Source: JAKBCQ01 sp021807585 (GTDB lineage Bacteria > Planctomycetota > Planctomycetia > Isosphaerales > Isosphaeraceae). From it: a stretch of 8,663 nucleotides of DNA. The number at the start of each line of letters is the position of its first letter. Within the stretch, counting starts at the first letter, position 1. The notes under the pieces are model-generated. The model saw only the letters and a program-made list of their open reading frames with translations. It was not told the origin of the DNA and did no database searches. Position numbers and translations under genes: made by a program. Of the stretch, positions 6,210 through 8,663 are shown piece after piece. Location of the stretch: assembly GCA_027325115.1 (NCBI GenBank), contig DAHWFG010000313.1:1-8663 (forward strand), given 5' to 3'.

Positions 6210-7088
6210 ATGCGTAACTCGTCTTCGTCGTCCTCGCCAATGACGCGCCGCGATCTCCTCGCCGCGGGGCTCGCCGCCGCGGGAGGATTGGCGATCGCCG
6301 CGGGTCAAACCCGCGCCGCGACCCTTCAAACCGAAAACGGCGGCTACGGGCCCTTCAAAATGGGCCTGCAAAGCTACTCGCTCCGCGGCTTCAAAACGCC
6401 CGACGGCAAGATGGATTTTGAAACCGCGCTCGCCAAAACCCAGGAGCTCGGAATCAAGTATTGGGAATCGTTCAACGGTCACATTCCCCTTCTCACCGAT
6501 CCCGAGGCGGTGCTCGCGGTTAAGAAAAAGCTCGACGCGCACGGGGTGACGGTGCTCGGCTACGGAGTGATCCACTTCGGCAAGAATGCCGACGAGAACA
6601 AGCGACTCTTTGATTTCGGCAAGATGATGGGGCTGCGGTATTTCTCGGCCGATCCCGATCCGGATAGCTTTGATCAGCTCGATCATCTCGTCGAGCAGTA
6701 TCAAATCGCGGTCGGCATCCACAATCACGGTCCCGGCCACCGTTACGCGAAGATCGATACGATCGCGGCGGCGGTGAAGGATCATCATGAGCTGATCGGG
6801 CTTTGCAACGACACGGGCCATTTCCTTCGGTCGCGTGAAGACCCCGTCCGCGCCGTCGAGGTTTTCGGCAAGCGGACGTACGGAGTGCACCTGAAGGACG
6901 TGAAAGACGCGTCCAAGTTCACGATTTTGGGCCAAGGAGATTTGCGGCTGGGCGAGATGCTCAAAAAGCTTGCGGATCTTCATTACAATTACTGTTTGGC
7001 GCTTGAATACGAAGAGAATGAAAAGGCGCCGATCGACGACATTCGCGCGTGTCTCGCGGCCGCGAAGAAGGCCGCGGCGGCGTTATGA
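6210..7088 (+). CDS. Tat-exported sugar phosphate isomerase/epimerase-type TIM barrel protein
   Basis: The 292-residue protein has a twin-arginine leader: MTRRDLLAAGLAAAGGLAIAAG (11-32), followed by TRAA, a likely cleavage region. The mature part fits the xylose isomerase-like TIM barrel (AP endonuclease 2) fold. It starts with MGLQSYSLRGF (51-61), then LGIKYWESF (80-88), GIHNHGPGHRY (169-179), CNDTGHFLRS (199-208), GVHLKDVKD (225-233) and LALEYEENE (263-271). The histidines and acids in these strand ends are those expected to bind a divalent metal. Family members isomerise or epimerise sugars and polyols, or act as keto-sugar hydratases; the substrate cannot be read from the sequence. Export suggests a periplasmic role in sugar breakdown. 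GGAG at 6197-6200 supports ATG 6210; a start at 6240 (the MTRR methionine) is possible. The methyltransferase gene follows 37 nt after the stop. Confidence 0.88.
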   Translation: MRNSSSSSSPMTRRDLLAAGLAAAGGLAIAAGQTRAATLQTENGGYGPFKMGLQSYSLRGFKTPDGKMDFETALAKTQELGIKYWESFNGHIPLLTDPEAVLAVKKKLDAHGVTVLGYGVIHFGKNADENKRLFDFGKMMGLRYFSADPDPDSFDQLDHLVEQYQIAVGIHNHGPGHRYAKIDTIAAAVKDHHELIGLCNDTGHFLRSREDPVRAVEVFGKRTYGVHLKDVKDASKFTILGQGDLRLGEMLKKLADLHYNYCLALEYEENEKAPIDDIRACLAAAKKAAAAL

Positions 7089-7125
7089 TCGCGAGTTCGC
7101 ACGTTCGAGAGCGCGGGGCGTCGTT

Positions 7126-7797
7126 ATGATTCCCCGCGCGCTCGAGCCCGAGGCGATGGATACGGCCGAGGAGGCTCGCGAATACGACGCGATGGATCAC
7201 TCCGCGGTCAACGCCGCGTTCGTCGCCGATTTTTTGGCGGCGCGGGGCGAAAGCCGCGGCGGAAGGATCGTCGATCTCGGCTGCGGTACGGGTCGGATCG
7301 CGATCCTGATCGCGCGCGCCGATCCGCTCGCGCACGTCGTCGCGATTGATATCGCCGAACATATGCTTACGGTTGCACGTGAAAATATTCAAGCCGCGGG
7401 GCTTTCCGATCGGATCGAGCTCGTTCGCGCCGACGCGAAGGGGATGAATGAAATCGCCGCGGGGTCGATCGCGGCGGTCGTTTCGAATTCGATCGTGCAT
7501 CACATACCCGATCCTTCGCGTGTTTTGGCCGAGATCGTTCGGGTGCTCGAGCCGGGAGGGATTGCTTTCGTCCGCGACCTGTTCCGTCCCGATTCGGCGG
7601 CCGAGGTCGATCGGCTTGTTTCGCTTTACGCGGGAAATGAAACCGAGCGGGCGCGGGGTTTGTTCCGCGTTTCGCTCGGCGCGGCGCTCACTTTGGCCGA
7701 GGTTCGCGAAACGCTCGAGCGAATCGGCGTGCGCGATCCCGAAGTCGCTCAAACTTCGGATCGTCATTGGACGTGGACGCTGCGTAAATCGAATTGA
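7126..7797 (+). CDS. Class I SAM-dependent methyltransferase
   Basis: The 223-residue protein has the Methyltransf_11/25-type fold. Motif I is VDLGCGTGRIAILIA (49-63), which binds S-adenosylmethionine. An acidic loop follows (VVAIDIAEHMLTVARENI), then the motif II region VELVRADAKG (seen here as IELVRADAKG), VVSNSIVHHIPDPSRVL, and motif III EPGGIAFVRDLF. The methyl acceptor is unknown. The frame is open far upstream inside the isomerase gene, but ATG 7126 is the sensible start: it gives MIPRALEPEAMDTAEEA, a beginning I recall from similar planctomycete proteins, and GGGG at 7115-7118 lies seven bases before it. It is probably co-transcribed with the isomerase gene; the functional link between them is unclear. 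A terminator-like hairpin lies 78 nt after its stop. Confidence 0.9.
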   Translation: MIPRALEPEAMDTAEEAREYDAMDHSAVNAAFVADFLAARGESRGGRIVDLGCGTGRIAILIARADPLAHVVAIDIAEHMLTVARENIQAAGLSDRIELVRADAKGMNEIAAGSIAAVVSNSIVHHIPDPSRVLAEIVRVLEPGGIAFVRDLFRPDSAAEVDRLVSLYAGNETERARGLFRVSLGAALTLAEVRETLERIGVRDPEVAQTSDRHWTWTLRKSN

Positions 7798-7805
7798 GGC
7801 TGATA

Positions 7806-7850
7806 ATATCATCATACTAACCCGATGCGCAAGCGAGGGCTTTATGATAT
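7806..7850. repeat. Intergenic palindromic repeat with GCGCAAGCGAGG core, copy A
   Basis: Outer 7-bp arms ATATCAT (7806-7812) and ATGATAT (7844-7850) enclose an inner sequence with CCC/GGG and CGC-AA-GCG symmetry. The core GCGCAAGCGAGG (7827-7838) recurs exactly at 8137-8148. From memory, motifs of this kind are common between genes in planctomycete genomes; this was not checked. Confidence 0.6.
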
Positions 7851-7875
7851 GAAGAATTTAATCATATAAATCCGG

Positions 7876-7911
7876 CGCGCAAGTTTTGGGGTTGCGCGTT
7901 TACTTTTCTTT
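7876..7911 (+). terminator. Probable intrinsic terminator after the methyltransferase
   Basis: CGCGCAA (7876-7882) pairs perfectly with TTGCGCG (7892-7898) around a nine-base loop, with two further G-T wobble pairs possible. It is followed by a T-rich run TTTACTTTTCTTT (7899-7911). This fits a rho-independent terminator for the isomerase/methyltransferase pair, although the T-run is interrupted. Confidence 0.55.
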
Positions 7912-7944
7912 CGGTATGGAGGCTTCATATGCGAATAGATCTGT

Positions 7945-8021
7945 AATACAAGCACCAAGCGCGAGCGAGTGCGTCCATTCGAAATAAAACGACTCACTCG
8001 CTCGCGCTTGGTGCTTGTATT
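7945..8021. repeat. Perfect 27-bp inverted repeat (77-nt hairpin element)
   Basis: The left arm (7945-7971, beginning AATACAAGCACCAAGC) is the exact reverse complement of 7995-8021. After one C/T mismatch three more pairs (GTC/GAC) close a 15-base loop (7976-7990). No T-run follows on either strand, so it is not a simple terminator. No transposase and no convincing target duplication flank it. The arm's AAGCGCGAGCGAG resembles the GCGCAAGCGAG core nearby. A dispersed extragenic palindrome (REP/MITE-like) or a structured RNA element is most likely. Confidence 0.9.
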
Positions 8022-8136
8022 CGAACGGCATTTCCGGCTTCGGCTCCAAATGTGATGATCGACTTAGATGTGATCCAATCTCTTGTCAATGAACGACTTA
8101 CTGTTCGTCCCCGGAGGAAAAGCGCAACGCCAAAAC

Positions 8137-8148
8137 GCGCAAGCGAGG
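8137..8148. repeat. GCGCAAGCGAGG repeat, copy B
   Basis: This is an exact 12-base match to 7827-7838. The following bases are also similar (ATTTATTGAT here, GCTTTATGAT there), so the shared unit is longer than the core. Confidence 0.6.
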
Positions 8149-8252
8149 ATTTATTGATCTTGTCGATTCATCGTCGACGGCTTTGGGACGGCGCTTGACG
8201 TGTTCGTCGGCGCGTTGTGGAATGCAGTTCGTTTCACCTTTCGCGTCGTTCC

Positions 8253-8257
8253 GGGGA
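8253..8257 (+). promoter_or_regulatory. Ribosome binding site for the serine hydrolase gene
   Basis: GGGGA lies eight bases before ATG 8266 but only two before the in-frame ATG at 8260, so 8266 is the preferred start. Confidence 0.5.
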
Positions 8258-8265
8258 TCATGAAG

Positions 8266-8663
8266 ATGAAGATCAGCGTCTTCGCCTTATTGTTTGTTTG
8301 CGGCGGATCGATTTGCCTTGCGGCGGGGGGAGTGTCGTCTCCTTCGGCGTTGCCGAGGAGCGTTCCCGAGGCTCAGGGGGTGTCGTCGGCGGGGGTGCTG
8401 TCGTTTGTCGAGGCGGCGGATCAATCGGCCGATCAGCTTCACAGTTTGATGATCGTGCGGCATGGCCGCGTGGTTGCGGAGGGGTGGTGGTCGCCTTATA
8501 ACGCCGAGTCGCGGCACGAGCTGTATTCGCTGAGCAAGAGCTTCACGTCGACCGCGGTGGGTCTGGCGATTTCCGAGGGGAAATTGAGCTTGGACGACGC
8601 GGTGTTGAAGTTCTTTCCCGACGACGCCCCCGCCGAGCCGAGCGGTCATCTCAAATCGATGCG
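8266..8663 (+). CDS. Exported serine hydrolase, beta-lactamase/class C family (partial, 5' end)
   Basis: The frame runs open off the right edge; 132 complete codons are visible. The N-terminus MKISVFALLFVCGGSICLAAGG is a clear signal peptide. It has cysteines but no good lipobox, so a secreted or periplasmic product is more likely than a lipoprotein. The domain begins with LHSLMIVRHGRVVAEGWWSPY and reaches the active-site motif SLSK (S88-x-x-K91) in LYSLSKSFTSTAVGLAI, followed by EGKLSLDDAVLKFFP, all typical of the PF00144 beta-lactamase-like family. The family includes class C beta-lactamases, DD-peptidases and esterases. The WW-SPY and 'HELYSLSKSFTS' features recall the esterase/penicillin-binding-like members rather than true beta-lactamases. 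The later YxN and HxG motifs lie outside the window, so the activity cannot be settled. Confidence 0.88.
   Translation, partial: MKISVFALLFVCGGSICLAAGGVSSPSALPRSVPEAQGVSSAGVLSFVEAADQSADQLHSLMIVRHGRVVAEGWWSPYNAESRHELYSLSKSFTSTAVGLAISEGKLSLDDAVLKFFPDDAPAEPSGHLKSM

Noticed and set aside
6123..6983. Long minus-strand open frame of 286 codons opposite the isomerase gene
   Set aside because: It lies antisense to a gene with clear family motifs and a signal peptide. Its translation shows no recognisable domain and is explained by GC-rich codon structure on the other strand.
6970..7125. Upstream extension of the methyltransferase frame into the isomerase gene
   Set aside because: The extra residues overlap isomerase codons for its conserved C-terminus and read as low-complexity Arg-rich sequence. 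ATG 7126 has a ribosome site and a family-like N-terminus.
6961..7815. Long minus-strand open frame of 284 codons opposite the methyltransferase
   Set aside because: The plus strand encodes unmistakable SAM-binding motifs; the antisense product is rich in Arg and Asp with no family resemblance.
7945..8021. Insertion sequence ends or CRISPR repeat
   Set aside because: There is one inverted pair only, with no transposase frame between or beside the arms, no regular spacers and no clear target duplication.

Overview
The window looks like chromosomal DNA of a GC-rich bacterium, most likely a planctomycete. That assignment is inference. It rests on the style of the isomerase (secreted, Tat-type leader) and of the methyltransferase with its MIPRALEPE-type N-terminus, on the intergenic palindromes, and on a marked excess of GATC. 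No rRNA, tRNA or CRISPR was seen.

Region 1 (1-2885) is the end of an F-type ATP synthase operon, read left to right: the C-terminus of the alpha subunit (atpA), gamma (atpG) and beta (atpD). A strong intrinsic terminator closes it at 2850-2885. No epsilon gene (atpC) follows beta, so epsilon must lie elsewhere or be absent.

Region 2 (2969-5199) is the least ordinary part. Four tandem paralogous genes encode small (169-193 aa) unrecognised proteins, each with a cytosolic-looking N-terminus, a two-helix membrane hairpin and a conserved C-terminal domain with the motif PRFAVCE-R/H-GLW and an IPAD-xxE signature. The first three are joined by ATGA stop/start overlaps. Copies 2 and 3 are 94-98% identical in DNA over their ends, yet their AT-rich membrane segments (locally 20-23% GC) are almost unrelated. 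This suggests recent duplication or gene conversion of the ends around a fast-diverging or exchanged centre.

Region 3 (5293-5915, minus strand) is an FHA-domain protein. Its reading frame meets an amber codon and then continues for 37 protein-like acidic codons, so it may be truncated.

Region 4 (6210-7797, plus strand) holds a Tat-exported sugar phosphate isomerase/epimerase-type TIM barrel protein and a class I SAM-dependent methyltransferase, probably co-transcribed.

Region 5 (7798-8265) is non-coding and rich in repeats: two copies of a GCGCAAGCGAGG motif, a terminator-like hairpin and a perfect 27-bp inverted repeat. Region 6 (8266 to the window edge) is the start of an exported serine hydrolase of the beta-lactamase/class C family with an SxxK active-site motif.
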